From JAGVSV01 sp040766135 (GTDB lineage Bacteria > Bacillota > Clostridia > Christensenellales > Aristaeellaceae): 64,000 bases of DNA. The stretch is taken from contig JAXGRA010000004.1 of assembly GCA_040766135.1 (NCBI GenBank), positions 62,001-126,000 on the forward strand, written 5' to 3'. Of the stretch, positions 34,067-43,665 are shown piece after piece. The first letter of the stretch is position 1, and every line of letters begins with the position of its first letter. The translations under genes were made by a program, and so were the position numbers. Under the pieces are notes generated by a model. It worked only from the letters and a program-made list of their open reading frames with translations, was not told the DNA's origin and did not search any database.

Positions 34067-35332
34067 TATCTCGATGGTAATACGATTAGCACCCCGGCAT
34101 TGCTCTAACAGCGCAGGCGTCAGCGTCACCACGGCCATTTCACCGGGCGTCAGAATCATTTTGCGCTGACAAACGATCAACGTTTCATCTGCACGCACGC
34201 ACAGGAATGCATTGGAGAATACGCGCGTGGGGCGAAACATCAGGTCAATGGGTACTACTTGGTCGGCTGCGGGCAGCACGATTTTTTGCGGCACGCTGCC
34301 GCGCACCCCCTGCCCATCGCACACAGGAATCGTCACGCCCACGGCCCGGGTGCCCTTGATATAGGCCGCCGCAGCTTGCCCTGCCTGCGTGCTTTCAGCG
34401 CTGACATAATCCACCAGGTCATGCACGTGCAGCACATTGCCGCACGCAAACACGCCGGGCACATTGGTTTCAAAGTGGTTGTCCACATACGCGCCGTTGG
34501 TGGCCGGGCATATCTCGACCCCTGCGCCCAAGGATAACTCATTTTCTGGGATCAGGCCTACGGACAAAAGCAGCGTGTCGCAGTCGAAATGAATCCCGGT
34601 GCCCTCCATGGGCTGAAGTTTATCATCTACGCGGGCAACGGTGACGCCGGTCAAGCGGTCACGCCCATGGATATCCACAACCGTGTGCGACAAATACAGC
34701 GGGATATCATAATCCTGCAGGCATTGCACAATGTTGCGGTTTAGGCCGGATGAATAGGGCATCAGCTCCACACAGGCCAGCACTTTCGCGCCCTGCAGGG
34801 TCATGCGGCGCGCCATGATCAAGCCGATATCCCCGCTGCCCAAGATCACCACACGCCGCCCCGGCATAAAGCCTTCCAAGTTTACATATCGCTGTGCGGT
34901 GCCTGCACTGAAGATACCTGCGCACCGCGTACCTGGGATGGCCAGTGCGCCGCGCGGACGCTCGCGGCAGCCCATGGCCAATATAACAGCCTTGGCCTGA
35001 TAGGCATGCAAGCCCTGCTCCCGATTGATGGCCGTGACCCGGCGCTCACCGGACACCGACAGCACGGTGGTGCCGGTGCGCACTTCAATATCCAGCAGCC
35101 GCGCGGCATCTATATCGCGCTTGGCATATTCCGGGCCGGTCAGTTCTTCCTTAAAGCGGTGCAGGCCAAACCCGTTGTGGATGCACTGCTGTAAAATGCC
35201 GCCCTGCCAATCCTCGCGCTCCAGCACGACCAGGTTATATATCCCGGCCTCACGCGCTGCAATGGCAGCAGCCAAACCGGCAGGGCCTGCGCCCACGATA
35301 AGCAGGTCAACTTCAAATTCCCGCACGCTCAT
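34043..35332 (-). CDS. FAD/NAD(P)-dependent oxidoreductase, GlpB-like partner
   Basis: 429 aa two-dinucleotide-binding flavoprotein. FAD motif LLIVGAGPAGLAAAIAAREAG at residues 10-30, second NAD motif VVILGSGDIGLIMARRM (~160), and the C-terminal FAD segment VPGVFACGNVLHVHDLVD. The last ~100 residues form an extra domain. It is coupled to the upstream GlpA-like gene by a 4-bp overlap. Such pairs occur as anaerobic glycerol-3-phosphate or other alpha-hydroxy-acid dehydrogenase complexes; the usual small third gene (DUF1667) is missing here. Confidence 0.85.
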   Translation of the reverse strand: MSVREFEVDLLIVGAGPAGLAAAIAAREAGIYNLVVLEREDWQGGILQQCIHNGFGLHRFKEELTGPEYAKRDIDAARLLDIEVRTGTTVLSVSGERRVTAINREQGLHAYQAKAVILAMGCRERPRGALAIPGTRCAGIFSAGTAQRYVNLEGFMPGRRVVILGSGDIGLIMARRMTLQGAKVLACVELMPYSSGLNRNIVQCLQDYDIPLYLSHTVVDIHGRDRLTGVTVARVDDKLQPMEGTGIHFDCDTLLLSVGLIPENELSLGAGVEICPATNGAYVDNHFETNVPGVFACGNVLHVHDLVDYVSAESTQAGQAAAAYIKGTRAVGVTIPVCDGQGVRGSVPQKIVLPAADQVVPIDLMFRPTRVFSNAFLCVRADETLIVCQRKMILTPGEMAVVTLTPALLEQCRGANRITIEIQQTRPSA

Positions 35333-36780
35333 GCCTGTTCCTCCTGCTGGACGTTCAAATCACCCGAAAGAATCCAGCTGTCGCCGCCAAACTTGGTCAC
35401 TTGGGTGGGGCTGAGGTTCAGCTCCTCACACAGGATTTCCATCACGCGGGGGCTGCAAAAGCCGCCCTGACACCGCCCCATGCCCGCGCGCGTACGGCGT
35501 TTGACGCCGTCCAAGCTTGTAGCGCCCACCGGACGCCGGATGGCATAGCGCACCTCGGCTTCGGTTACCTGCTCACAGCGGCAAACGATGCGGCCATAAT
35601 CCGGATTGTTTTCGTAAGCGGCAGCGCGTTCTTTTTCGTTCATCTGATTAAAAGCCTTGGGAAGCGGGGTAGGCTCGCGGTAGGCAGGGTTGCGTGGCAG
35701 CTTTAACCAATAAGCTACCCAGTCGCCCAACTCCTCGCCGATGGCAGGCGCAGCGCTGAGCCCAGGGCTTTCAATGCCGATGGCCTCAAACGCGCCTTCG
35801 GGTGCACCCTCGACAGCGCCGATGATGAAATCTCCCGAAGCCTCATGCGCACGGATGCCTGAAAAATTGGTGATGACCGTGCGCGTTGACAGTCCAGGCC
35901 AGGTTAAGCGCGCCTTGTCCAGCACATCTTTTAGACCTTCGCGGGTGGTGGCTACGTCCGTTCCATCAGGAATATCCTCCGCTGTGGGGCCAATCAGCAG
36001 GTTGCCATGTGTGGTGGGGCTGACCAGCACGCCCTTGCCCATCGCGGTAGGCACCTGAAACAGCGTCATGGTAAAGGTCAACGGGTTTTCATGATCCAGC
36101 AAATAATATTGCCCGCGGCGCGCAATGATACACACCGGACGGGTGGATATTGCGTTGTGCAGTTTTTCTGCCCCCACGCCCGCGCAGTTGATGACCGCGC
36201 GGCAGGGAATGTCGCCTTGTGAGGTATGGACAACCCAATGCGCTCCGCTATATGAAAGGCCCTCTGCATTGCGGCCTAAAAGGAACTCCACACCATTTTC
36301 GGCCGCGCTGTCGGCCAGCGCACAGGTCAATTCATAGGGGCTGACCAGCCCGCTTTCGGGCACATGCAGTGCGTATAGCACCTCTGGGTTGACGCGCGGC
36401 TCCAACTTTAAAATTTCCTGTCTTTCAATGATACGGCAGCCGGACACTTCATTCTCTCGTGACTGCTCCAGCAACTTTTCCAGCGTGGCCTTATCATTCT
36501 CATCAAATGCCAACACCAACGCGCCGGGTTTGCCATACAACACGCCCAGTTTGGCACACAGCTGCGGAAACATGCGTGCTCCTTTCAGGTTAAGGCGCGC
36601 CTTCTCGGTGCCGGGCTTGGCATCATAGCCCGCATGCACAATGCCGCTGTTGGCCTTGCTGGCTCCCTCGGACACATCGTGCGCGCGGTCGATGACTGCA
36701 AACTTTCCCTTATACAAAGCCATGCGCTGCGCCACGGCACAGCCTACTACTCCAGCGCCGATAATCACTGCATCGTACAT
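35329..36780 (-). CDS. GlpA-like FAD-dependent dehydrogenase with BFD-type [2Fe-2S] domain
   Basis: 483 aa. N-terminal DAO-type FAD domain (MYDAVIIGAGVVGCAVAQRM) and C-terminal bacterioferredoxin-associated [2Fe-2S] domain with the cysteine set CRC ... GRCQGGFC (about residues 410-450). It resembles the catalytic subunit of anaerobic glycerol-3-phosphate dehydrogenase. The start at 36780 lies behind GGGGGAT; the much longer open frame upstream runs antisense through tmcAL and has no support. No glycerol kinase or facilitator gene is nearby. Confidence 0.87.
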   Translation of the reverse strand: MYDAVIIGAGVVGCAVAQRMALYKGKFAVIDRAHDVSEGASKANSGIVHAGYDAKPGTEKARLNLKGARMFPQLCAKLGVLYGKPGALVLAFDENDKATLEKLLEQSRENEVSGCRIIERQEILKLEPRVNPEVLYALHVPESGLVSPYELTCALADSAAENGVEFLLGRNAEGLSYSGAHWVVHTSQGDIPCRAVINCAGVGAEKLHNAISTRPVCIIARRGQYYLLDHENPLTFTMTLFQVPTAMGKGVLVSPTTHGNLLIGPTAEDIPDGTDVATTREGLKDVLDKARLTWPGLSTRTVITNFSGIRAHEASGDFIIGAVEGAPEGAFEAIGIESPGLSAAPAIGEELGDWVAYWLKLPRNPAYREPTPLPKAFNQMNEKERAAAYENNPDYGRIVCRCEQVTEAEVRYAIRRPVGATSLDGVKRRTRAGMGRCQGGFCSPRVMEILCEELNLSPTQVTKFGGDSWILSGDLNVQQEEQA

Positions 36781-36885
36781 GCTTATCCCCCGCTTTCTCA
36801 AAACGCCTGCATTATACCATCCGCCAATTTTTCTGTCCATTCGCTTTGTGATATACTGACCGTGGTATCCGAACGGGGAGGGAAC

Positions 36886-38073
36886 ATGCGCGTTTGCGGC
36901 ATCGTTGCAGAGTATGACCCCTTTCACCTGGGGCATGCCTACCATCTGAACTCCGCACGCGAACAGTCGCAGGCGGATTTTGTGGTGTGCGTGATGGGCT
37001 GCGCCTTTTCCCAGCGGGGTACTCCCATGCTGTTGGGTCCGCATACGCGTGCGCGCATGGCTGTGCTTGCAGGCGCTGATGTGGTGCTGGGTATGCCGGT
37101 TTCTTTTTCCTGCGCCGCGGCCGACCGGTTTGCCATGGGCGGCGTGGGCATCCTGCATGCATTGGGCGTGGTAACGCACTTGAGTTTTGGCAGCGAGAAC
37201 CCGGACATAGCGCAGCTGGTACGCTTGGCCAACCTGTTGGAAAAGCCAGATGAGGGTATGCGCAGGGCGCTGCGAAATGGTCTTGCACAAGGCAAATCCT
37301 TTGCGCGCGCCCGCGGTGAATCGCTGAATACGCAAGCGCCGGGCGCACAGGCTTTGCAGCATCAGCCCAATGCAACGCTGGCCATCAGCTATCTGCGTGC
37401 ACTGCAACGGCTGGGTAGCGATATTCAGCCTGTACCCATTGCGCGCATGGGTGCTTACCACGCCCAGGCGCTGCAAGGCTTGGCTTCTGCCAGCGCAGTG
37501 CGCGCGGCGATCCTGCGCGGGGATTGGCAAGGTGTAGCGCGCTCGGTACCCGCTTCCTCGTATGATATCATTGCACAGGAGGTCGCCCAGGGCACGCTGC
37601 ATCTCCCCCACGCGCTGGACACGCTGTTATTAGCATGCATCCTTGCCCAAGACCCGCACCAGGCTGCCGATATTCCCGAAATGTCTGAGGGGTTACACCT
37701 GCGCATTGCACGCGCAGCACGGGGCTGCACCAGCCGGGAGCAATTGCTGGACAGCGTCAAAACCCGCCGCTACCCGCGCACGCGCATCAACCGCGGGCTG
37801 ACGCACTGGATGCTGGGCACGCGAGCATCGATACTACCGGAAAGGCCATCGTATGCCTATTTATTGGCCGCCAGAGAACGCGCAAAACCCTTGCTGACCG
37901 CCATCGGTAAGCGTGGTTTCCGGCTTATCTCACGCCCGGCCCGCGAAAAAGACCCCGATGTGATGGCGGACATGCACGCGGAGGAGTTATGGTGCTTGGG
38001 CGCTCAATTACCCGTTGCACAAGCGTACCGCCACCATTTTACACTGCTACAGGATACAGGAGAACTGCCATGA
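36886..38073 (+). CDS. tmcAL: tRNA(Met) cytidine acetate ligase
   Basis: 395 aa nucleotidyltransferase-fold protein (former YlbM/DUF795). The start VCGIVAEYDPFHLGHAYHL includes the HxGH ATP-binding motif at residues 14-17; VVCVMGCAFSQRGTPMLL follows. The enzyme makes N4-acetylcytidine at the wobble base of elongator tRNA-Met from acetate and ATP. GGGGAGGG precedes the ATG. The stop overlaps the fumarase alpha start. Confidence 0.9.
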   Translation: MRVCGIVAEYDPFHLGHAYHLNSAREQSQADFVVCVMGCAFSQRGTPMLLGPHTRARMAVLAGADVVLGMPVSFSCAAADRFAMGGVGILHALGVVTHLSFGSENPDIAQLVRLANLLEKPDEGMRRALRNGLAQGKSFARARGESLNTQAPGAQALQHQPNATLAISYLRALQRLGSDIQPVPIARMGAYHAQALQGLASASAVRAAILRGDWQGVARSVPASSYDIIAQEVAQGTLHLPHALDTLLLACILAQDPHQAADIPEMSEGLHLRIARAARGCTSREQLLDSVKTRRYPRTRINRGLTHWMLGTRASILPERPSYAYLLAARERAKPLLTAIGKRGFRLISRPAREKDPDVMADMHAEELWCLGAQLPVAQAYRHHFTLLQDTGELP

Positions 38074-38915
38074 AAGAAATTGCTGCATCTGCCCTTACAC
38101 AGACCATAAAGGATATGTTTTTAGAATTGAGCTATGTGGGAGGCAAGGATTTGATGTGCGCGCTGGACAATGCGCGCACGCAGGAGGAATCCCCGCTGGG
38201 ACAGCTGGTGCTGGATCAGCTGATGAGCAACTATCAGATTGCAGCCAAGGAGCGCGTAGCCATCTGTCAGGACACCGGCATGTCAGTGGTGTTTGCCGAG
38301 GTAGGCCAGGAGGTACACATCACGGAGGGCGGCTTTGAAGAAACCATCCAACAGGGCGTGCGGGAGGCTTATACCGAAGGCTATCTGCGCAAATCCATTG
38401 TGCGGGATCCGCTGTTTGATCGGGTGAACACCGGGGATAACACGCCGTGTGTCATCCACACGCGCATTGTGCCCGGCGATACGCTCAAGCTGACGGCGCT
38501 GGCCAAGGGGTTTGGCAGTGAAAACATGAGCGCACTGAAAATGCTGGTACCCGCCGATGGCATCGAGGGCGTCAAGCGCTTTGTGCTGCAAACGGTAGAG
38601 GCTGCCGGCCCCAACCCCTGCCCGCCCATCATTGTGGGGATTGGCATTGGCGGTACGTTTGAGCAATGCGCACTGCTGGCCAAGGCCTGCACCGCGCTGC
38701 CGCTGGATCAAAAAAACCCGGATGAACGCTATGGCGCGCTGGAGGATGAACTGCTGGAACGCATCAACGCGCTGGGCATCGGCCCAGCAGGCATGGGCGG
38801 GCGCATCACCGCATTGCGCGTGCACATCCGTCAGGCCGCCACCCACATTGCAGGACTACCGGTGGCCGTCAACATCTGCTGCCACGCCGCACGCCACGCC
38901 ACGCGCACGCTGTAG
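38070..38915 (+). CDS. Class I fumarate hydratase (or related hydro-lyase), alpha subunit
   Basis: 281 aa N-terminal half of an oxygen-sensitive [4Fe-4S] hydro-lyase. Cluster cysteine regions are seen in AICQDTGMSVVF, in the central TPCVIH/PNPCPPIIVGIGIGG segment and in VNICCHAAR at the C-terminus. It hydrates fumarate to malate; tartrate dehydratase is the main alternative. Coupled to tmcAL by ATGA overlap and followed 12 bp later by the beta subunit. Confidence 0.88.
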   Translation: MKEIAASALTQTIKDMFLELSYVGGKDLMCALDNARTQEESPLGQLVLDQLMSNYQIAAKERVAICQDTGMSVVFAEVGQEVHITEGGFEETIQQGVREAYTEGYLRKSIVRDPLFDRVNTGDNTPCVIHTRIVPGDTLKLTALAKGFGSENMSALKMLVPADGIEGVKRFVLQTVEAAGPNPCPPIIVGIGIGGTFEQCALLAKACTALPLDQKNPDERYGALEDELLERINALGIGPAGMGGRITALRVHIRQAATHIAGLPVAVNICCHAARHATRTL

Positions 38916-38927
38916 GAGGAAAAACCC

Positions 38928-39488
38928 ATGAAAGAACGCCGTTTAAACCTGCCGTTTGATGAAGATACCGCGCGCAGCCTGAAAGCCGGCGATCCGGTGC
39001 TGCTGACGGGCACGCTGTATACCGGCCGTGATGCCGCCCATAAGCGGCTGATAGCCCTCATAGACGCTGGACAACCCCTGCCCATAGATTTAATCAACCA
39101 GACCCTTTACTACGTAGGGCCTGCCCCTGCCTCGCCCGGTCATGCAGTGGGCTCCGCCGGGCCTACCACCAGCTATCGGATGGATGCCTACACGCCCCAG
39201 CTGCTGGCGCTGGGCCTGCGCGGTATGATCGGCAAGGGGCTGCGCTCGCAACCGGTGATTGACGCGATGAAGCTATATGGCGCAGTGTACTTTGGGGCCG
39301 TAGGCGGGGCAGCTGCATTGATTGCGCGCTCCATCCAGAGCAGCCGGGTGGTTGCGTACCCCGATTTAGGGGCTGAAGCCATCCACGAATTTGTGATAAA
39401 AGACTTCCCCGTAACTGTCATCATTGATGCCCATGGCAACAACCTATATGAAACCGGGCCTAAACAATATCGAAAGGACATGCCGTGA
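38928..39488 (+). CDS. Class I fumarate hydratase (or related hydro-lyase), beta subunit
   Basis: 186 aa C-terminal half of the two-part enzyme. GPAPASPGHAVGSAGPTTSYRMD (about 60-82) and MIGKG are the substrate-binding hallmarks. TAGGAGG precedes the ATG. The stop overlaps the GTG start of the next gene. Confidence 0.9.
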   Translation: MKERRLNLPFDEDTARSLKAGDPVLLTGTLYTGRDAAHKRLIALIDAGQPLPIDLINQTLYYVGPAPASPGHAVGSAGPTTSYRMDAYTPQLLALGLRGMIGKGLRSQPVIDAMKLYGAVYFGAVGGAAALIARSIQSSRVVAYPDLGAEAIHEFVIKDFPVTVIIDAHGNNLYETGPKQYRKDMP

Positions 39489-40897
39489 GGGTACGCGCGC
39501 TGCGCATGTTTGCGCTGCTGCTGGCGCTTTTATGCCTGACGGTTTCCGTTCAGGCCTCCAGCGAATACAACGAAAATAATCCCGGCGACCTGCGGCCCAA
39601 CAACCTGCGGGCAGAATCTGCTATCGTCATTGCAGCAGATTCCGGCGAAGCGTTGTTTGAAAAAAACGCCGACGACCTGCGCTACCCTGCATCGCTGACC
39701 AAGATCATGACCGCCATGATTGCACTGGTGCGCGGCAACCCGGATGATTTGGTAACGGTGTCGCAAAATGCCGTCAGCGTGCCCGAGGACAGTTCTCTGA
39801 TCGGGCTGAAGGCCGGGGAACAGGTGCCGCTGGGCGAATTAATTCGTGCAACAATGGTCATATCCGGCAACGACGGCGCAGTAGCCATTGCCGAACACAT
39901 CGCCGGCAGCGAACCGGCCTTTGTGAGCATGATGAACGAGGTGGCGCGCTATTTAGGCTGTACGCATACCAACTTTGCTAATTCGCATGGCTATCACGAT
40001 GAGTATCACTATTCCACCGCACGCGATATGGCGCTGATCGCCCGGGAAGCCATGCGCTATGAGGAATTCCGTGAGGTAGCGGCGCTGTGGCGCTATACGC
40101 TGCCGCGCACCAACCTAAGCGGGCCACGCACCTTTACATCCAAGGATGCGGCATTTTTAAACAGCGAGAACACAGAAACCTACTACCCTTATGCCAACGG
40201 CATTAAAACCGGTGAGCACAGCCAGGCTGGGCTGTGCTATGCCTGTTCGGCGTACAAGGATGGCGTGCAGCTTATCAGCGTGGTGCTCAAATCCAACGCT
40301 GCAGGGCGCTGGCGCGATACCAGGCGGCTGATGGACTATGGTTTTTCGCGCTATGTATCCACCAGCGTTGAGCAGCTGTTCCGTCAGAACCCGAAGGTAG
40401 TGGACATTTCCTCTTATGCGCTGGATGATGTCAATTTGGGGCGTTTGGAATTGTCGCTGCGCAAAATCGACCCCATGCAGGATGACCACCTGTTTGGCCT
40501 GGCTGACCAGGTCGATACCTGGAAGCAAGTGTACAACACCCGCACCTCCATCAGCTACAACCGCGTGCTGGAAGCGCCCATTGAAGCCGGTGATATTGTA
40601 GGCACCATGACGTACATGCCAGAGGACAGCGAAGACGGACCCATCATGTATGAGTTGATCGCCACGCGCTCTATCGCGCGCAGGGAATCAGCAGCGCCGT
40701 CCATTGAGGAAATATACATCTACACCGCCAACGACCCCAACCCTTTCCCCCGCTTCTCGCTGGAGTTTGTGCTGATTATGCTGTTGCCTGTGTTGCTGGT
40801 GATATTCCTGGCCTACCTGGTGTACCGCCTATTTACGCGCAAACGAAAGCCGCGCTTGGTGCGCACGCCGCACTATCAAAACAGGTTTTATAGATAA
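39485..40897 (+). CDS. D-alanyl-D-alanine carboxypeptidase (DacF-like penicillin-binding protein)
   Basis: 470 aa, GTG start overlapping the fumarase stop. Signal peptide to about residue 25, then peptidase S11 with SxxK in PASLTKIMTAMI (~62), SGN in VISGNDGAVA (~120) and KTG in GIKTGEHSQAG (~240). A C-terminal domain and a membrane segment FVLIMLLPVLLVIFLAYLVY with a basic tail anchor it. It trims pentapeptides of peptidoglycan outside the membrane. Confidence 0.92.
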   Translation: MRVRALRMFALLLALLCLTVSVQASSEYNENNPGDLRPNNLRAESAIVIAADSGEALFEKNADDLRYPASLTKIMTAMIALVRGNPDDLVTVSQNAVSVPEDSSLIGLKAGEQVPLGELIRATMVISGNDGAVAIAEHIAGSEPAFVSMMNEVARYLGCTHTNFANSHGYHDEYHYSTARDMALIAREAMRYEEFREVAALWRYTLPRTNLSGPRTFTSKDAAFLNSENTETYYPYANGIKTGEHSQAGLCYACSAYKDGVQLISVVLKSNAAGRWRDTRRLMDYGFSRYVSTSVEQLFRQNPKVVDISSYALDDVNLGRLELSLRKIDPMQDDHLFGLADQVDTWKQVYNTRTSISYNRVLEAPIEAGDIVGTMTYMPEDSEDGPIMYELIATRSIARRESAAPSIEEIYIYTANDPNPFPRFSLEFVLIMLLPVLLVIFLAYLVYRLFTRKRKPRLVRTPHYQNRFYR

Positions 40898-40901
40898 GGT
40901 T

Positions 40902-41675
40902 TTATGCTGTCCCGTTGCGCTCTTGCAGCAGGCGCAGGCCTTTTAATGTTAGCAGGCCGTCAATATGCTGGATGGCCTTGGACTCCGTTGCGATCAGGCG
41001 GGACATGCCGCCGGTGGCGATAACTTTTATCTTGTCGTCGCCAAGTTCTTCTTTCATGCGTTCCACAATATAGTTTACTTGCCCCACATAGCCATACAGC
41101 AGCCCTGCCTGCATGTTGGTCACGGTCGTGCGGCATATGACCTTTGGTGGCATCATCAGTTCAAACTGCGGCAGTTTGGAGGTGCGGGTGACCAGCGCAT
41201 CGGCTGCCAACTTGATACCTGCGCAGATGCAACCGCCCAGAAAAGCACCTTTGGCATCAATGGCGCCAAAGGTTGTGGCGGTACCAAAGTCGATAAAAAT
41301 GCAGGGCGCACCATAATACCAGTTGGCAGCTACTGCGTTGCAGATACGGTCGCTGCCCAATTCCTTGGGGTTTTCATACTGGATATTGAGGCCGGTCTTG
41401 ATGCCGGGGTTAACAAACAGCGGTGTTACGTGAAAATAATCCCGGCACATATGGTCAATGGTAAAATTGATGGTAGGCACCACAGAGGATATCATCACCG
41501 CTGTGACCAAGCCCATCTCAAGATTGGCATGCCGGAACATACCATCCAGCATCACGCCATATTCGTCGCTGGTGTAGCTATGGTTGGTGGATATACGCCA
41601 GTAATGCACCAGCTTTTCGCCATCAAACAGGGCGGTTTTGATATTGGTATTGCCGATGTCCATGGTATAAATCAT
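40902..41675 (-). CDS. coaX: Type III pantothenate kinase
   Basis: 257 aa ASKHA-fold kinase. Residues 4-9 DIGNTN are the phosphate loop; IFIDFGTATTFGAIDAKGAFLGGCICAG and the C-terminal VIATGGMS complete the nucleotide-binding motifs. It makes 4'-phosphopantothenate, the first step of CoA synthesis. It lies 11 bp downstream of the ECF S-component gene. Confidence 0.95.
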   Translation of the reverse strand: MIYTMDIGNTNIKTALFDGEKLVHYWRISTNHSYTSDEYGVMLDGMFRHANLEMGLVTAVMISSVVPTINFTIDHMCRDYFHVTPLFVNPGIKTGLNIQYENPKELGSDRICNAVAANWYYGAPCIFIDFGTATTFGAIDAKGAFLGGCICAGIKLAADALVTRTSKLPQFELMMPPKVICRTTVTNMQAGLLYGYVGQVNYIVERMKEELGDDKIKVIATGGMSRLIATESKAIQHIDGLLTLKGLRLLQERNGTA

Positions 41676-41686
41676 AATAATCTCCC

Positions 41687-42265
41687 TCAGGCAAAATAGT
41701 GCAGTCTCTTTAGGGCAAGCACAATGGGCGGCACCAGCAAGGCGGCGACAACGGCTTCGGAGGTGCCGGCAATCAGACCGGTACCGCCAATCAATAGCGC
41801 CACTTTTTGCACATCCAGCCCTGTCAGAACATAAAACAAAAACATAAGCCCTAAATAGAACACCGTGTTGGTCAGCGAACCAGCCACAGCAGCCACAGCA
41901 TAGCCCAGTTTTTCATTGCGTGTTTTGAGCGCACAGAAAGTCAGGTGTGCAGCCAGTGGCAGCAGCAGGCGAGGCACATAGCACATCAGAACAGCCAGTA
42001 CGGGGCTCGCCCCCATCAGGGCTGAGGCCAGCGCTGAAGCGCGTGGGCCTAGAAGGTTAATCAGGCTGACACTGCCAAAGGTAAAGCCCAGCAATAGCCC
42101 CGTTTTAAGCCCCATCAGAAGGGTACCGATCACCACCGGGATACATAGGATGGTTACATTGATAAATCCCAACGGGATCAGACCAATGGGGGTAAAGCCC
42201 AGCAACAGGACAAGACCAACCAGCAGCGATGCAGCGGTGAAGCGTTTGAGTTCTAAGCCGTTCAT
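41687..42265 (-). CDS. ECF transporter S-component, probably pantothenate-specific (PanT-like)
   Basis: 192 aa with about six membrane helices. FTPIGLIPLGFINVTILCIPVVIGTLLMGLKTG at ~24-56 fits S-components of the ECF family, which hand vitamins to a shared EcfA-A'-T module encoded elsewhere. Co-transcription with coaX makes pantothenate the likely ligand (inference). GGAGG precedes the ATG. A ~95-nt leader separates it from its promoter. Confidence 0.8.
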   Translation of the reverse strand: MNGLELKRFTAASLLVGLVLLLGFTPIGLIPLGFINVTILCIPVVIGTLLMGLKTGLLLGFTFGSVSLINLLGPRASALASALMGASPVLAVLMCYVPRLLLPLAAHLTFCALKTRNEKLGYAVAAVAGSLTNTVFYLGLMFLFYVLTGLDVQKVALLIGGTGLIAGTSEAVVAALLVPPIVLALKRLHYFA

Positions 42266-42353
42266 TTTTTCCTCCGTTCAAGTCCTTACAGGATACCTGA
42301 CGCTAAGCAACAGTACCACCGAGATGTCCAGCCCATTAGGTGCCAGCAACGCG

Positions 42354-42383
42354 ATTATAACAGGCAAAGAAAACAGATGTAAA
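42354..42383 (-). promoter_or_regulatory. Promoter of the S-component-coaX operon
   Basis: Minus strand TTTACA (42383-42378), 18-bp spacer ending TGT, TATAAT (42359-42354), with extended -10. The leader to the ATG is about 85-95 nt and contains a small hairpin (TCCT/AGGA) near the ribosome site. Confidence 0.7.
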
Positions 42384-42394
42384 GGTTCCTTGCC

Positions 42395-42423
42395 TTGCCA
42401 CGATATATTCCATCCTCTATAAT
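42395..42423 (+). promoter_or_regulatory. Promoter of the glycosyltransferase gene
   Basis: TTGCCA (42395-42400), 17-bp spacer, TATAAT (42418-42423), divergent from the S-component promoter. Confidence 0.75.
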
Positions 42424-42460
42424 GATATTAGAAAACGCCCGCGGCGTCATGGAGGGGCAC

Positions 42461-43654
42461 ATGCTCAGAATTGGACAGTTTACCGACACATTCCTGCCGA
42501 TTGTTGACGGCGTGGGGCGCGTTGCGCTGGCATACGCAGAAACGTTGTCGCATATTGGGCATGAAGTTACGGTATCCGCCCCCATGTACAACACCGGCCA
42601 CCGGGGCGGATATCCCTTTGAATTGGTAGACTATACGGCGATGCGCGTACCCACTGCGCCCCAATACCGGACAGGCACGGCCAGCTTGGATTTGCGCTAT
42701 CGTCGGCGGATGGATATGATCCCGCTGGATATCGTGCATGCACATAGCCCCTTTGGTGCAGGCCGCGAGGCGCTGCGCATTTCCAAGGAGCGTGGCATTC
42801 CGCTGGTGGCATCGTTTCACTCAAAATATTACGATGATTTCTATAAAGTATTGCATTCCGATTCCTTGGCCAAGATGGTGGTGGCCAATGTTGTGCGTTT
42901 TTATCGCAAATGTGACGAGGTCTGGGCAGTGAGTGAGACGACTGCCAAGGTGCTGGAAAGCTACGGATATGAAGGCCCCATCCGCGTGGTACCCAACGGC
43001 GCCACCATGCGCTCGGCAAGTGATGAAGCCGTACGCCTGGTAGAGGAACGCTTTCAGTTGGGGCAAAAGCCATTGCTCTTGTACGTGGGGCAAATCAATT
43101 GGAAAAAGAACCTCGCGTGCGTGCTGGATGCCGCAGCGCTGCTGGCGAAGCAGGGCGAAGACTTTGCGCTGTTGATGGCCGGGCAGGGGCCTGATACTGA
43201 ACAAGTGCAAAGCAAAATTGACGAATTGCACCTGAATGACCGTGTACGCCTGATTGGTCATATCAGCGAAACGCATGTGCTGGACGCGCTGTATGCGCGT
43301 GCAATAGCGTTTACCTTTCCATCACTGTATGACAACGCGCCCATGGTGGTACGCGAGGCTGCCGTAATGGGCACGCCCGCCGTGCTGGTAGCGGGCAGCG
43401 ATGCTGCCGAAATCATCCACGACGGTGCCAATGGCTTTTTGTGCCGGGATGACGCCAACGACCTGTCTCGCGTGCTGACAGACATTCTAAACAATCCAGA
43501 CCGCGCTAAGGAAGTCGGCGCAGCTGCGCGGGAAACCATCCCGCTGCCCTGGGAGGATGTCATGCAGCAGGTGACTGGATATTACGAACACTTGATTGCG
43601 TTGCATGCTGGGCGCCGCAAGCGCACTGCATCAATCAATACAAACAATTCATAA
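42461..43654 (+). CDS. GT4-family glycosyltransferase
   Basis: 397 aa GT-B fold. Acceptor half begins MLRIGQFTDTFLPIVDGVGRVALAYAETLSHIGHEVTV; the sugar-nucleotide half has LLYVGQINWKKNLACVLDA and the acidic loop REAAVMGTPAVLV preceded by FPSLYDNAP. It resembles diacylglycerol or inositol-phosphate glycosyltransferases of Firmicutes; the acceptor is not determined. The start was set after GGAGGGG. Followed by a sugar isomerase in the same transcript. Confidence 0.88.
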   Translation: MLRIGQFTDTFLPIVDGVGRVALAYAETLSHIGHEVTVSAPMYNTGHRGGYPFELVDYTAMRVPTAPQYRTGTASLDLRYRRRMDMIPLDIVHAHSPFGAGREALRISKERGIPLVASFHSKYYDDFYKVLHSDSLAKMVVANVVRFYRKCDEVWAVSETTAKVLESYGYEGPIRVVPNGATMRSASDEAVRLVEERFQLGQKPLLLYVGQINWKKNLACVLDAAALLAKQGEDFALLMAGQGPDTEQVQSKIDELHLNDRVRLIGHISETHVLDALYARAIAFTFPSLYDNAPMVVREAAVMGTPAVLVAGSDAAEIIHDGANGFLCRDDANDLSRVLTDILNNPDRAKEVGAAARETIPLPWEDVMQQVTGYYEHLIALHAGRRKRTASINTNNS

Positions 43655-43665
43655 AGGAGGCAACT

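Noticed and set aside
35329..37611. Very long open frame antisense to tmcAL
   Set aside because: The region upstream of 36780 has no ribosome site or recognisable domain and lies opposite a well-defined gene; the FAD motif starts at 36780.
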